A DNA stretch of 64,000 nt, from the NCBI GenBank assembly GCA_035559535.1, contig DATMBG010000043.1:62001-126000 (forward strand), read 5' to 3'. The notes under the pieces were generated by a model. That model searched no databases and was not told the DNA's origin. It saw only the letters and a program-made list of their open reading frames with translations. The stretch comes from Candidatus Limnocylindrales bacterium (GTDB taxonomy: Bacteria > Moduliflexota > Moduliflexia > Moduliflexales > JAUQPW01). Positions 43,316 through 52,028 of this stretch are shown in pieces. Position numbers and translations under genes: made by a program. The stretch's first letter is position 1; every line of letters begins with the position of its first letter.

Positions 43316-45865
43316 TTACCCTACGCTGATCAGCTCCAATTTCTTAGCCCAACGTTTTTCTAGAGCCCATTTAAGTTTTTGATGTTCGGGTCGGGAAAGG
43401 GTAGGATCTTGTCGGACAATCCGAAAGGCTTCTTCTCGGGCCAGTTCCAGAATTTTCGCATCGCGAAGGATATTGGCTACCCTCAGGTCGGGCAAACCCG
43501 ATTGCTTGGTACCGAAAAATTCTCCAGGCCCTCGAATTTCCAGATCTCGTTCCGCGATGATAAATCCATCGGTAGTTTCGATCATGGCATTAAGACGCCT
43601 CTTAGCCTCTTCGCCAACAGGTTGATGGGCCAGAAGCAGGCAGTAGGATTTATAAGGACCTCGCCCGACACGACCCCGAAGTTGATGGAGTTGAGAAAGA
43701 CCGAATCGTTCTGCGTGCTCTACCAACATCACAGAGGCATTGGGCACATCGATCCCTACTTCTAAAACCGTTGTAGAAACCAAGATTTGAATCTCCCGGT
43801 TTTTAAAAGCCGTCATGATCTGTTCCTTTTCTTCACTACTCATTCGCCCATGGACTAATCCTACTTTGAATTGGGGAAAGATTTCGGTGCTTAATTGATT
43901 TGCCATTTCTGTTGCGGCTTTCAAGTCTAAGATTTCAGATTCCTCCACCAGCGGATAGATCACATAAGCCTGACGGCCCTGTTCTACTTCCTGTCTGATC
44001 CGGTTATAGACCCGATCCCGGTCCCGATCATAAAATAAAAGGGTTGTCACCGGAGTTCGACCCGGAGGTAACTCATCGATAATGGATACATCCAAATCCC
44101 CATAAATTGTTAGTGAAAGCGTCCTGGGAATCGGAGTTGCCGTCATGATAAGAACATCCGGTTGATATCCCTTTTCTTTTAGAGTGGCTCGCTGCATAAC
44201 CCCAAATTTATGCTGCTCATCGATAATAACAAGTCCCAATTTCTGGAACTCTACATCTTTCTGAATTAAGGCGTGGGTTCCGATAATTATCTGAGTCCGT
44301 CCTTCCCTTATGTTGGACAGGTATTGCTCTCGTTCCTTCTTCCGAAGCTTGCTGGTCAGCAGGCAGGTCGTAAGTCCTAGTTTTTCTACAAACCCGGAGA
44401 TATTTCGATAGTGTTGTTCCGCCAGGATTTCTGTGGGAACCATGATGGCTCCTTGATAGCCGGCTTCTACAGCCCAGAGCAGCGCAATAAGGGCCACAAT
44501 TGTTTTTCCGGAACCCACATCTCCTTGAAGCAGCCGGTTCATGGGATGGACGGATTGCATATCCCTTTTAATTTCAGAAAGCACACGCTCCTGGGCCTTG
44601 GTCAATTGATACGGAAGTAAAGCTCTCAGGCGCTGCTCCAGTTCTCCGGTAAACTGAAACTGAATTCCTTTCTGTTTGGTGGCAACCCCACGCTTCTTCA
44701 AACCAAGTCCCAGTTCCAGGAGAAAAAATTCGTCGAAAACCAATCGGCGATGGGGTTCGGAAGTTCCTCGATTCAGTTTTTCAATGTCATCCTCCTCCTC
44801 GGGAAAATGGACCCGACGTATTGCTTCCGGCAGATCCAACAGGCCGTACTTTTCTTTGATTCCAGGCGGAAGTATTTCTTCCAAAGCATCTGCGTAGCGA
44901 TCTACGATGGACTTCATAACCCCTCGTAAAGTCTTTTGGTAGAGTCCTTCACTGAGGGGATAGATGGGTACAATGCGTCCCATATGGACATGGGTCGTTT
45001 GCCGGGCTCCTGCCCCAACAGACAGGTCGGGTTCTTCCTCATCCAGGATTTCATATTCCGGTTGGATCATTTCCCTGGGAGCATAGCGGAAGCTGGTTTG
45101 AAACCCTCCTTTACTGAATTTAACTTTTCCATAGAGGATGACTTTGCTTCCTTTTTTAAAGATCTGTTTTAAATAAGGCTGATTAAACCATTTAGCCACC
45201 AGGGTGCCGCTATCATCTCCGATGAAAGCCTCGAAGATTTTGGTTTTCTGTCGAGGTGTTGTAACCACGCCGGTATTTTTAACTTCTCCATAAACTGTTT
45301 CCCACGCCTCGGCTTCCAGCGCTGCAATGGTTTTAATATGCCTTCTATCTTCATAACGTCGGGGAAGAAAGAAAAGAGCATCTTCAACGGTCGTCAGGTT
45401 AAGCTTCTTTAAAATTTGGGCCCGCTTTGGGCCCACTCCCTTGATATACTGAAGTGGAGTACTTAAGCTAAAGGGGGAGACATCGAAATCATCATTTTGA
45501 GACTCTGAGGCGTTCTGAGGCCCGGAGGTGTAGGGAGATTGGGATACGGGGCTTACTTTTTCGTCTCCGTATCTTCGGGTCTCCTCCTCCCCACGTCCCG
45601 AAATGGCGTCTATCACCTGTAAGGCTTCGGTGATAATCTCTATTTTTCTCTGTCGAGGAACCGTATCATATCCTTGGAACAATCCTTCTAAGACCTGAAG
45701 TTTTTGTTGAATTCCAGAAGGAAGGGATTGGATATCTAAATTTCGAATACAACTTAAAACAGTTTTCTCCAGATCTTGAACGCGCTCTATGTTGGCGAAG
45801 TTATTTTTAGCAGCATATTGAAGGGGTTTTTGTATAATAGCCAGAAAAGCTTCAAATAAAATCAA
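43316..45865 (-). CDS. recG: ATP-dependent DNA helicase RecG
   Basis: 849 residues, longer than the usual 690 or so because of an N-terminal helical extension. The start appears to be TTG 45865 with GGAAAG before it; no suitable ATG exists. Motifs: wedge-domain start LQYIKGVGPKRAQILKKLNL, RLLQGDVGSGKTIVALIAL (Walker A), IIIDEQ-type box VIIDEQHKFGV, MTATPIPRTLSLTIYGD, LVHGRMSSEEK and HQLRGRVGRGPYKSYC. It unwinds stalled replication forks and Holliday junctions. An octad array (45524-45603) is translated between the extension and the wedge (around SGRGEEETRRYGDEK), making a low-complexity linker. Confidence 0.93.
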   Translation of the reverse strand: MILFEAFLAIIQKPLQYAAKNNFANIERVQDLEKTVLSCIRNLDIQSLPSGIQQKLQVLEGLFQGYDTVPRQRKIEIITEALQVIDAISGRGEEETRRYGDEKVSPVSQSPYTSGPQNASESQNDDFDVSPFSLSTPLQYIKGVGPKRAQILKKLNLTTVEDALFFLPRRYEDRRHIKTIAALEAEAWETVYGEVKNTGVVTTPRQKTKIFEAFIGDDSGTLVAKWFNQPYLKQIFKKGSKVILYGKVKFSKGGFQTSFRYAPREMIQPEYEILDEEEPDLSVGAGARQTTHVHMGRIVPIYPLSEGLYQKTLRGVMKSIVDRYADALEEILPPGIKEKYGLLDLPEAIRRVHFPEEEDDIEKLNRGTSEPHRRLVFDEFFLLELGLGLKKRGVATKQKGIQFQFTGELEQRLRALLPYQLTKAQERVLSEIKRDMQSVHPMNRLLQGDVGSGKTIVALIALLWAVEAGYQGAIMVPTEILAEQHYRNISGFVEKLGLTTCLLTSKLRKKEREQYLSNIREGRTQIIIGTHALIQKDVEFQKLGLVIIDEQHKFGVMQRATLKEKGYQPDVLIMTATPIPRTLSLTIYGDLDVSIIDELPPGRTPVTTLLFYDRDRDRVYNRIRQEVEQGRQAYVIYPLVEESEILDLKAATEMANQLSTEIFPQFKVGLVHGRMSSEEKEQIMTAFKNREIQILVSTTVLEVGIDVPNASVMLVEHAERFGLSQLHQLRGRVGRGPYKSYCLLLAHQPVGEEAKRRLNAMIETTDGFIIAERDLEIRGPGEFFGTKQSGLPDLRVANILRDAKILELAREEAFRIVRQDPTLSRPEHQKLKWALEKRWAKKLELISVG
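45524..45603. repeat. mirrored octad array inside recG
   Basis: GGAGGTGT, AGGGAGAT, TGGGATAC, GGGGCTTA | CTTTTTCG, TCTCCGTA, TCTTCGGG, TCTCCTCC, TCCCCACG, TCCCGAAA. It shares words with the czcB-czcA array (GGGATACG, TCTCC). The translated segment is an acidic/Ser-rich linker. Confidence 0.7.
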
Positions 45866-45884
45866 TACTTTCCATGATCCGTGA

Positions 45885-45933
45885 TCTGTTGTCCGTTATG
45901 GCTCTTCAAGAGCAACGGACAACAGACAACAGA
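45885..45933. repeat. mirrored heptad array, 7 words
   Basis: TCTGTTG, TCCGTTA, TGGCTCT | TCAAGAG, CAACGGA, CAACAGA, CAACAGA. A 49-base hairpin just upstream of recG, made of the same words as the insert in the TlpA-like gene. Confidence 0.8.
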
Positions 45934-45945
45934 TTAAGGGCGTCT

Positions 45946-46515
45946 TTACTGCCGGTAGGGAACCCAGACCCCATTGGCATCGAAGTACCCGTAGGGAGTG
46001 GATCCCCCTCTTCCCGTATCGGGTACTGTTGCGGGCATCCCGCTACTTCTATAATCCTGCCATGGTGAACGGTAGGAGTCGTAATAGTCAGAGTTGTAAT
46101 AGCCATAGTTGTAGTAACCATAGCAAGATGGGGAGGTACACCGTGATTCCCAACGTCCCGGTACCCATTTTTTATCATATTTCCAATAATCCGGTATCCA
46201 AATCGGCTGATAGGACCAATATCCCGGTACCCAACGTTTGTAGTATTTATAATGGCCCGGGATCCAACGATAACAAATCTCACTACATCCTCTATATCTA
46301 TCCCCACAGGAATAAGGATATTGGGAGTTATAACACTCGGGATAACTCCAACTATAATCCGACCATCGAGAAGGATAAACTTCTTGAGGTGAAGTTGAAG
46401 GAACCAGAGAACGTTCCTGGGCTCCGGTCGGTAGAGCAAAATATGAATTTAATAATAAGCCAGCCATTAAGAAACTTATAAGAAAAAATACCCTACAGCT
46501 TATTGTGAAACGCAT
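45946..46515 (-). CDS. secreted Tyr/Trp-rich protein with WVPGYW-type repeats
   Basis: 189 residues from ATG 46515 (AAAGGAGG upstream). A signal peptide (FFLISFLMAGLLLNSYFA) is followed by four repeats of a W-[IV]-P-x-x-[YW] motif (RWIPGHYK, RWVPGYWS, IWIPDYWK, KWVPGRWE) spaced 11-12 residues apart and Cys pairs (PECYNSQYPYSC, RYRGCSEIC, RCTSPSCYG). The Tyr-rich tail ends with GYFDANGVWVPYRQ. It belongs to the WXXGXW/YXWGXW-repeat type of outer-surface proteins, of unknown function. The many Tyr and Cys may cross-link. Confidence 0.75.
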   Translation of the reverse strand: MRFTISCRVFFLISFLMAGLLLNSYFALPTGAQERSLVPSTSPQEVYPSRWSDYSWSYPECYNSQYPYSCGDRYRGCSEICYRWIPGHYKYYKRWVPGYWSYQPIWIPDYWKYDKKWVPGRWESRCTSPSCYGYYNYGYYNSDYYDSYRSPWQDYRSSGMPATVPDTGRGGSTPYGYFDANGVWVPYRQ

Positions 46516-46541
46516 AAGGAAACCTCCTTTTTGGTTCAATA

Positions 46542-46626
46542 TGAGATGGTGAGGTAAAGGGGGGTGGTGGGGTCTCATCTCCTATCCTGTTCCTATCCCC
46601 TCACCATCTCACTGCTTCACCACCCC
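46542..46626. repeat. mirrored octad array before the WVPGYW gene
   Basis: TGAGATGG, TGAGGTAA, AGGGGGGT, GGTGGGGT | CTCATCTC, CTATCCTG, TTCCTATC, CCCTCACC, ATCTCACT, GCTTCACC: purine words mirrored by pyrimidine words. Confidence 0.7.
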
Positions 46627-46660
46627 ATCATCACGGATAAAAGACACCTATCCGTTCTCT

Positions 46661-46984
46661 TTATTTATCCACAGAGTCTTTTCTCCAAAAAATACCCAAA
46701 ACAAGCCCTACGATGATTCCTACAGCGATGAAAATAACAAGATTAACCACAAGATTTTTAACCGTATCCAACCCATAATAGTTTGTTATCCGGTCGTAGA
46801 CATTCCACATGACCCAATTTAAAATCCCAAAGCATCCTATCACAAACCCTTTAATTGTATCCGAATGGACCCGATGGCGGATTTTCCCTACGATAAAGCC
46901 TATAAGAATACCTGAAAGGGGACCTATAACGGCTATCCAATTAATGATCATCACCACCGTCTTTTCATCCACAATTTCTTTCAC
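46661..46984 (-). CDS. small two-TM membrane protein
   Basis: 107 residues starting at GTG 46984, which follows GGGAGGTGAAGAT; that Shine-Dalgarno sequence lies in the last codons of the carbonic anhydrase gene, so translation is coupled. Two or three membrane segments (IGPLSGILIGFIVGKI, FVIGCFGILNWVMWNVY, VNLVIFIAVGIIVGLVLGIFW) with Gly-zipper spacing. No family recognised; the Gly-rich helices recall the GlsB/YeaQ type but the length differs. Confidence 0.65.
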   Translation of the reverse strand: MKEIVDEKTVVMIINWIAVIGPLSGILIGFIVGKIRHRVHSDTIKGFVIGCFGILNWVMWNVYDRITNYYGLDTVKNLVVNLVIFIAVGIIVGLVLGIFWRKDSVDK

Positions 46985-46988
46985 ATCT

Positions 46989-47522
46989 TCACCTCCCTCT
47001 TAGGACATTCTGAACTTCTCTTTTATAAGTTTCCTTATTTAAAACATACCGTTCGCATCCTGCCCGAACTCTTTCCAGATCCTTCTCGGTTACGGCCCGT
47101 TTTGGCTTTGCCGGAATACCCATTACAAGGGTATTAGGTGGAATGATGCTTCCTTCGGCCACTACGGCTCCAGAGGCTACTATGCAATTCTCTCCAATCT
47201 TGGCTCCATCCAGGATGATGGCTCCCATACCGATTAAACAATTCGATTCAATATGACATCCGTGAATAATGGCACCGTGGCCAATCGTCACATTATCTCC
47301 TATGATAAGGTCATGTCTATCCAGGGTAACATGGAGAAGGCATCCATCCTGGATGTTGGTTCTTTCCCCAATCCGTATAGAATTAACATCTGCCCTTATA
47401 ACTGCATTAAACCAGACACTGGAATGGGCTCCAATTTTTACATCGCCAATAACCTGGGCACTTTCCTCTACAAAAGCAGTTTCATGAACTTCAGGAACGA
47501 TACCTCGATAGCTTTTGAGCAT
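46989..47522 (-). CDS. gamma-carbonic anhydrase-like hexapeptide-repeat protein
   Basis: 177 residues, a left-handed beta-helix of hexapeptide repeats (GDVKIGAHSSVWFNAVIRAD, IGERTNIQDGCLLH, IGDNVTIGHGAIIHGC, IGMGAIILDGAKIGEN). The metal-binding histidines are in LLHVTLDRHD and IGHGAIIHGC, as in YrdA/PaaY-type gamma-carbonic anhydrases. It probably binds zinc or iron and may hydrate CO2, but many homologues are inactive in vitro. Translationally coupled to the membrane protein downstream. Confidence 0.9.
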   Translation of the reverse strand: MLKSYRGIVPEVHETAFVEESAQVIGDVKIGAHSSVWFNAVIRADVNSIRIGERTNIQDGCLLHVTLDRHDLIIGDNVTIGHGAIIHGCHIESNCLIGMGAIILDGAKIGENCIVASGAVVAEGSIIPPNTLVMGIPAKPKRAVTEKDLERVRAGCERYVLNKETYKREVQNVLRGR

Positions 47523-47916
47523 ATAAGCTGATGATAAAGGCCTCTGTGGGGAGGTTTTGGCTGGCTATTCTGAACCCAGCTCAGAACCTGGCCTTGACAA
47601 GGGACAAATTTGTCAATCTTGTTCTTATAACCTTAGGACATTCAGGAAAAATTGAATCACACTTACAAAATAATTTCAAGAAAAAAGTTCGTGTTTTTAT
47701 CTTATAATGATAGTTTCAGAAAGTATAACGGATTCCTCCACGTGTCCTGACAAGTCAAGCAAAGCCATCCCTTCAAGTCATGGGAAGATTTTATCCCCTT
47801 CCCTTTACTTTGGATTTCAGCTCACCTCGCTCCTCACAAAGACATCCCGGGTTGCGGACCCGGCGTAAGAGACGGAATGTCCTCACCCGTCATTCCCTTA
47901 AAGAACTTAAAAAGAT
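47523..47916. promoter_or_regulatory. intergenic region with operator-like palindrome
   Basis: No gene. GACAAATTTGTC (47603-47614) is a perfect 12-base palindrome within TTGACAA...TTGTCAA (47594-47616), about 80-95 bases upstream of the carbonic anhydrase start: a candidate repressor site. Confidence 0.35.
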
Positions 47917-48687
47917 TTAAACATCGCTTTCTTCCTTGAAACAAGGCCGGGGCCTGGTTTTTACGGCTAAACAGAGAAGCGAGGTACCGAACGGAAAATT
48001 CATTTTTCTCAGGAAGAAGGATTCACTCTTGAAGATTTGGGTAAGTAGGTTATTAATAAAAATGGGTAGAGGTTCCAGGTTAGATTTAGATAAGGTTTTG
48101 GGTCTGAAAAATTTGTTGAAGGTAATGATGGAGAAAATCACAGGGAATAAAAACGTATTGACATAGGAGAGTTTCTTGACCAGGAATCCACTCTTCTGGA
48201 TTTTGCTCAAGAGTTCTTTTGCCGTGTATCTTCTCCGATGTTGGGAGACCACATCCTCTCCGCTCCATAAAAATGCATAGGCCGGAACGAAAAGAAGCAG
48301 ATACCCCCCATCTTTACAGATCCGATGCATCTCTTTGAGTACCTCGACATCCTCATCCAGATGTTCCAGAAGGTCCAGCATGGTAATCAGATCAAACTGA
48401 TTGGAGGCAAAGGGAGAATTTTGGATATTTCCTCGAATCAGATTTTTTAAATTTCGAGATTTACAAAACAGAAGTCCTTCCTTGGAGAGTTCTATTCCAA
48501 AAGTTTTTCCATAGGCACTTAAAAGTTTGGTGGTCAGTCCCGTTCCACACCCCGCATCCAGGATGAGGGACTTTTCTGAATGAAGGGGCAACAGGGCAAT
48601 TTGATCGAAGATTATTTTTCTTCTACCTCTGAACCACCAGTAATCTTCTTCAAAATCATAATGCCGTTGATATACTTCAGGATTCAT
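47917..48687 (-). CDS. SAM-dependent methyltransferase (class I)
   Basis: 256 residues. SAM-binding motif I is LILDAGCGTGLTTKLLSAYG; acidic motif II is KTFGIELSK; motif IV is FDLITMLDLLEHLDED, then HRICKDGGYLLLFVPAY. The N-terminus starts MNPEVYQRHYDFEEDYWWFRGRR, usual for methyltransferases in glycan clusters. It overlaps the GT2 gene by 11 bases. Substrate unknown; it may modify a sugar or lipid intermediate. Confidence 0.87.
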   Translation of the reverse strand: MNPEVYQRHYDFEEDYWWFRGRRKIIFDQIALLPLHSEKSLILDAGCGTGLTTKLLSAYGKTFGIELSKEGLLFCKSRNLKNLIRGNIQNSPFASNQFDLITMLDLLEHLDEDVEVLKEMHRICKDGGYLLLFVPAYAFLWSGEDVVSQHRRRYTAKELLSKIQKSGFLVKKLSYVNTFLFPVIFSIITFNKFFRPKTLSKSNLEPLPIFINNLLTQIFKSESFFLRKMNFPFGTSLLCLAVKTRPRPCFKEESDV

Positions 48688-49429
48688 AGCCTTTCCAGGT
48701 TTTAACCACCTTCCGGAATTTCAAAAGTTTAATAAGATACTCCCAGGAATCTCTAAAGAATCTTACCGTAGAAGGTACCTCATAGCGTTTGATAAAGAGG
48801 ATGGGGATTTCTTCGATTCTCAACTGCTTGTAATAGGCCCGTACCATAATTTCCGTATCCCAAAACCACCGTTTATCTTCGATCTCATCTAAAATGGGAA
48901 GAATCTTCTCTCGATTAAAAAATTTATAACCGGTTTCGGTATCTTTGAGTCGGGTATGAAGGAGCCGATTAACCAGGGTGATATAAGTTTTACTGGAAAT
49001 CGCCCGATGCAAAGTTCTTAACTGAAGCTTATAAATCCTCCAGCCTACGGCAATATCAGCTCCATTATCGATAGCCATAATCATGGAGGGGATATAGCGG
49101 GCATGGGCTTCCAGGTCGATATCTATATAACCGACCACCCTCCCTTCTGCCTGCCGAAAACCATCGGCTACCGTTTGACCTCGTCCCTGATTCTCTAAAT
49201 GGAAGATTTTTTTTATGGATCGTAAAGACCGTCCGGGTTTGTCTTTATATCTACTTACCAGCTCGTCAATAATTTTTCTTGTACCATCCTGGCTACAATC
49301 ATCGACAAAGATGAGTTCATAGGTATATCGGGTGGAGTCTAAAACTTGAAGGATCTCCTTCACACTCTGTTCTAAAACCAGTTCTTCATTGTAACAGGCA
49401 ATCACAAGACTTAAATCGAGGGTCTCCAT
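48677..49429 (-). CDS. family 2 glycosyltransferase (polyprenyl-phosphate sugar synthase-like)
   Basis: 250 residues, GT-A fold: LSLVIACYNEELVLEQSV, LIFVDDCSQDGTRKIIDEL, GYIDIDLEAHARYIPSM (DxD-like site) and DTETGYKFFNREKILPIL. No membrane segments at the C-terminus. Resembles dolichyl/undecaprenyl-phosphate mannose synthases, which make the lipid-linked sugar donor for GT-C enzymes such as the one upstream. Gap of 5 bases from the methyltransferase upstream. Confidence 0.88.
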   Translation of the reverse strand: METLDLSLVIACYNEELVLEQSVKEILQVLDSTRYTYELIFVDDCSQDGTRKIIDELVSRYKDKPGRSLRSIKKIFHLENQGRGQTVADGFRQAEGRVVGYIDIDLEAHARYIPSMIMAIDNGADIAVGWRIYKLQLRTLHRAISSKTYITLVNRLLHTRLKDTETGYKFFNREKILPILDEIEDKRWFWDTEIMVRAYYKQLRIEEIPILFIKRYEVPSTVRFFRDSWEYLIKLLKFRKVVKTWKGYES

Positions 49430-49434
49430 ATTGA

Positions 49435-50241
49435 TTATTTTTCAAACCTCATCACGGTCATCCAACAAAAGGAACGGAGAAAGGGAACCCATTGGATTAA
49501 CCAGGAGTCTATGTATTCTAAATTTTGTTTTATTTTCTGATAAACCTTTCTCTCTCTGTTTAAGCAAATACCCAACAAAGCAGTTAAATAAAATTCTCGA
49601 TGAAAGGAGGTTTTAAAAAAACTTCCCATCTGCTCGACGTCTTTCAGGTTTATATAGTGAGGAGACGTCAATTTAAATGTTGATCGGAACTTTCGATAGA
49701 AGTAAAGAAGAGGGTTGAGTCGGAGAGGTTCCATGAAAACGGCTATTCCTCCAGGACGTAAGATTCGGGCGCTTTCTCTGGCAACCTGGAGAAAGTCCGT
49801 ATGCATCAGCATGGTCTGTGCAAAAATCCGATCGAAGGTCTCTTCCTTAAACGGCAGTTGTTCTGCATTGGCCTGAATGAGCGTGATGTGTCTATGGTTT
49901 ACTGTCCGTTGTTCACTCTGGGTGATTCGTGGCCCCTCAGGTAGGGTAAGATCCTCCATCTCATGGGCAACAGATATGTTTTTAATTAGTCGGAGGCTTT
50001 TACAGGATATATCCACAGCATAAACCTGTGCACCCTCTTTAGCAAAAAAGAGGGTTTCCTGTCCCTGTCCTGGGCCTATTTCTAGAAGTCTTTTACCTTT
50101 CAGGTCACCCAAACACTCAAAGGCAAATTCCCTACAGGAAGTCTGGAACCGAAGTCTGGTTAGGATCTCTGTATTGGGAGAGGACCAGACCAAATCATAG
50201 TACGCTTGTAGATGTTGGAGTTTCCTGTTTTGGAGAGTCAT
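49435..50241 (-). CDS. SAM-dependent methyltransferase
   Basis: 268 residues. Motif I is LLEIGPGQGQETLFFAKEGA, acidic end VYAVDIS, later FDRIFAQTMLMHTDF and RILRPGGIAVFMEPLRLNP. Class I methyltransferase fold. It overlaps the GT-C gene by 47 bases. Substrate unknown; it probably modifies the glycan or its lipid carrier. Confidence 0.86.
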   Translation of the reverse strand: MTLQNRKLQHLQAYYDLVWSSPNTEILTRLRFQTSCREFAFECLGDLKGKRLLEIGPGQGQETLFFAKEGAQVYAVDISCKSLRLIKNISVAHEMEDLTLPEGPRITQSEQRTVNHRHITLIQANAEQLPFKEETFDRIFAQTMLMHTDFLQVARESARILRPGGIAVFMEPLRLNPLLYFYRKFRSTFKLTSPHYINLKDVEQMGSFFKTSFHREFYLTALLGICLNRERKVYQKIKQNLEYIDSWLIQWVPFLRSFCWMTVMRFEK

Positions 50242-51925
50242 TTTTCATGGCCTCGGCTTGGCTTTTAGGCACTTTTTTGAAAAGGCGTACCCTGGATTGA
50301 TCTGGAAGGCTAATATCGCAGGCGACTTCTTTAAAAGGTAATTTATTTTCTTCAAGCATCTTTATAATGGAAGCATTATAAGGAACCGAGTAGGCCGGTC
50401 CCTGATCTCCGGTTTTAAACAAAACATAATCGGACATGTTCACAACCCAAAGGCATTCTTCAAGGGAAAATGTGATAGAGTAGTGATCACAGTGCCTGAT
50501 GCCTAAACCTAATTTTTGGTGATAGGAAAAGTACTTAAAAATGTCCCAGTTAAAATATTTTTGATTAGAAATAATTGCGATCTGAGGGGATGCACCGTTG
50601 GAGTTTCCAATAGAAGTTCGTAAGGTGTTAAGGATCTGTTCTGTCTTCCAGTCCTCCTGAACTGGAGGAAGGTTATAATAACCTCGTCCCATGGCTACAA
50701 ATTTGGTTCCAAACAAAACGTAATAAAGTTTATGGTTGAACATCTCAGAAGGGAGAAAGGAAAGGGAGTAGAAACTAAAGAGAGGGATTCCTAAAAGAAT
50801 CCCATAGACAGGATACAAATCCTTTTGAAAAAAAGATGTCAGAAGTAAACTTAAAAAAATTCCGAAAGCCGGTAAAGAAGGAGCGAAGAATCGCAGATCT
50901 TTATTTGTGGCAAAGGTAAAAGCGAAAAGGGGAAGTAAAAACCAGAGTACAATTACCGGCAAATAAGGGGTCTGACTCAGTGTAAGATTTTTGTGAAGGA
51001 TCCTTCTGAGGAAGACATAATAAAGAAGTGCAACCGTGAAGAGTGTAAAGTAGTAATTGGAGATTCCTCGATAGATTACAAGATGTTGGTAGTCTAAAAT
51101 CGTTTTGGGGGAAAAAACATTTTGATCAAACCCATGAACTTCCGTTAAGTGTCCATATCCTCCCCATAGGAATATCCAGATGGCATAGGCTGTGTTCGGA
51201 AAATACCAAATCGAGGAGATCACCAGAGTCAGTAAGATCATGATGCCTACATCTTGAATGAATCGGGAGGGGGTTATGGGATGAGTTTGCTTATGAAGGA
51301 AAATTTCTTCGGAAATTCGTTTAAAAAGGATGAAAAGGAAGGGGCCGATCATAAAAAGGGGGAATGTGATCTTGATTAACATCCCAAGCCCCATGGAAAG
51401 ACCCAGGTAGATGTTGTACCTGGTTTTTTTAAAATAATCGGATTTAAGTAACAGGTAGACGTTCAGCGCTACAATGGCTACCAGGGGGAATTCCGGGAAA
51501 AACATGCGAGATAAGCCGAATATGAGCGGCATGGTCGTTGTGATGTAAGCAGCCAGCAGGCCTGTTTTTTCATCTTTGAGAACTTTACCGATTCCATATA
51601 GGGAAAGACAAAGGACCGCCAGGCTGGTCATATGAACCATCATGGCCGACATTTCTGATTCTCCAAAGAGGAAGTAAAAAGGGAATGTCAAAAATAAAGA
51701 GAGGGTTCGATAGCCTTCATAGATAAAATTTTTCATGAAGAGCGAGAGGCCCCCCTCTTTCAAGGAACGGTAAAGCAGTTCGCTTTTGTAAAGATAATCG
51801 GCTGGATCCCAGGTAGGAGGCGCGGTATCCCTGATGAGCCAGATATAGTTGATAAGGAGATGGAAGCCGATTAATACAAGGAGCAGTATCGGGCAAAGAA
51901 TGGATAATCTTAAGTGGCGGTTCAT
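50195..51925 (-). CDS. GT-C family membrane glycosyltransferase (ArnT/PMT-like)
   Basis: 576 residues with about eleven membrane segments. An acidic motif in the first periplasmic loop (APPTWDPADYLYKSELL) resembles the Asp/Glu catalytic region of GT39/GT83 enzymes that use polyprenyl-phosphate sugars. The C-terminal soluble portion has NQKYFNWDIFKYFSYHQ and ends near DQSRVRLFKKVPK. It probably transfers a sugar on the outer face of the membrane; acceptor unknown. Confidence 0.82.
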   Translation of the reverse strand: MNRHLRLSILCPILLLVLIGFHLLINYIWLIRDTAPPTWDPADYLYKSELLYRSLKEGGLSLFMKNFIYEGYRTLSLFLTFPFYFLFGESEMSAMMVHMTSLAVLCLSLYGIGKVLKDEKTGLLAAYITTTMPLIFGLSRMFFPEFPLVAIVALNVYLLLKSDYFKKTRYNIYLGLSMGLGMLIKITFPLFMIGPFLFILFKRISEEIFLHKQTHPITPSRFIQDVGIMILLTLVISSIWYFPNTAYAIWIFLWGGYGHLTEVHGFDQNVFSPKTILDYQHLVIYRGISNYYFTLFTVALLYYVFLRRILHKNLTLSQTPYLPVIVLWFLLPLFAFTFATNKDLRFFAPSLPAFGIFLSLLLTSFFQKDLYPVYGILLGIPLFSFYSLSFLPSEMFNHKLYYVLFGTKFVAMGRGYYNLPPVQEDWKTEQILNTLRTSIGNSNGASPQIAIISNQKYFNWDIFKYFSYHQKLGLGIRHCDHYSITFSLEECLWVVNMSDYVLFKTGDQGPAYSVPYNASIIKMLEENKLPFKEVACDISLPDQSRVRLFKKVPKSQAEAMKNDSPKQETPTSTSVL

Positions 51926-52028
51926 AAGTATTAGCGTTTAAATCTGGTTTGGGGAACTCGTTGTCTTGAGAGAATAATTCTCGCGCTATGATCTTCTTTT
52001 TAAGAACAATTCTATCGAATCCCTCCCG

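Noticed and set aside
45906-46439. Open frame overlapping the WVPGYW-repeat gene in another minus-strand frame
   Set aside because: Low-complexity shadow of the Tyr/Pro-rich gene, with no ribosome site or signal peptide.
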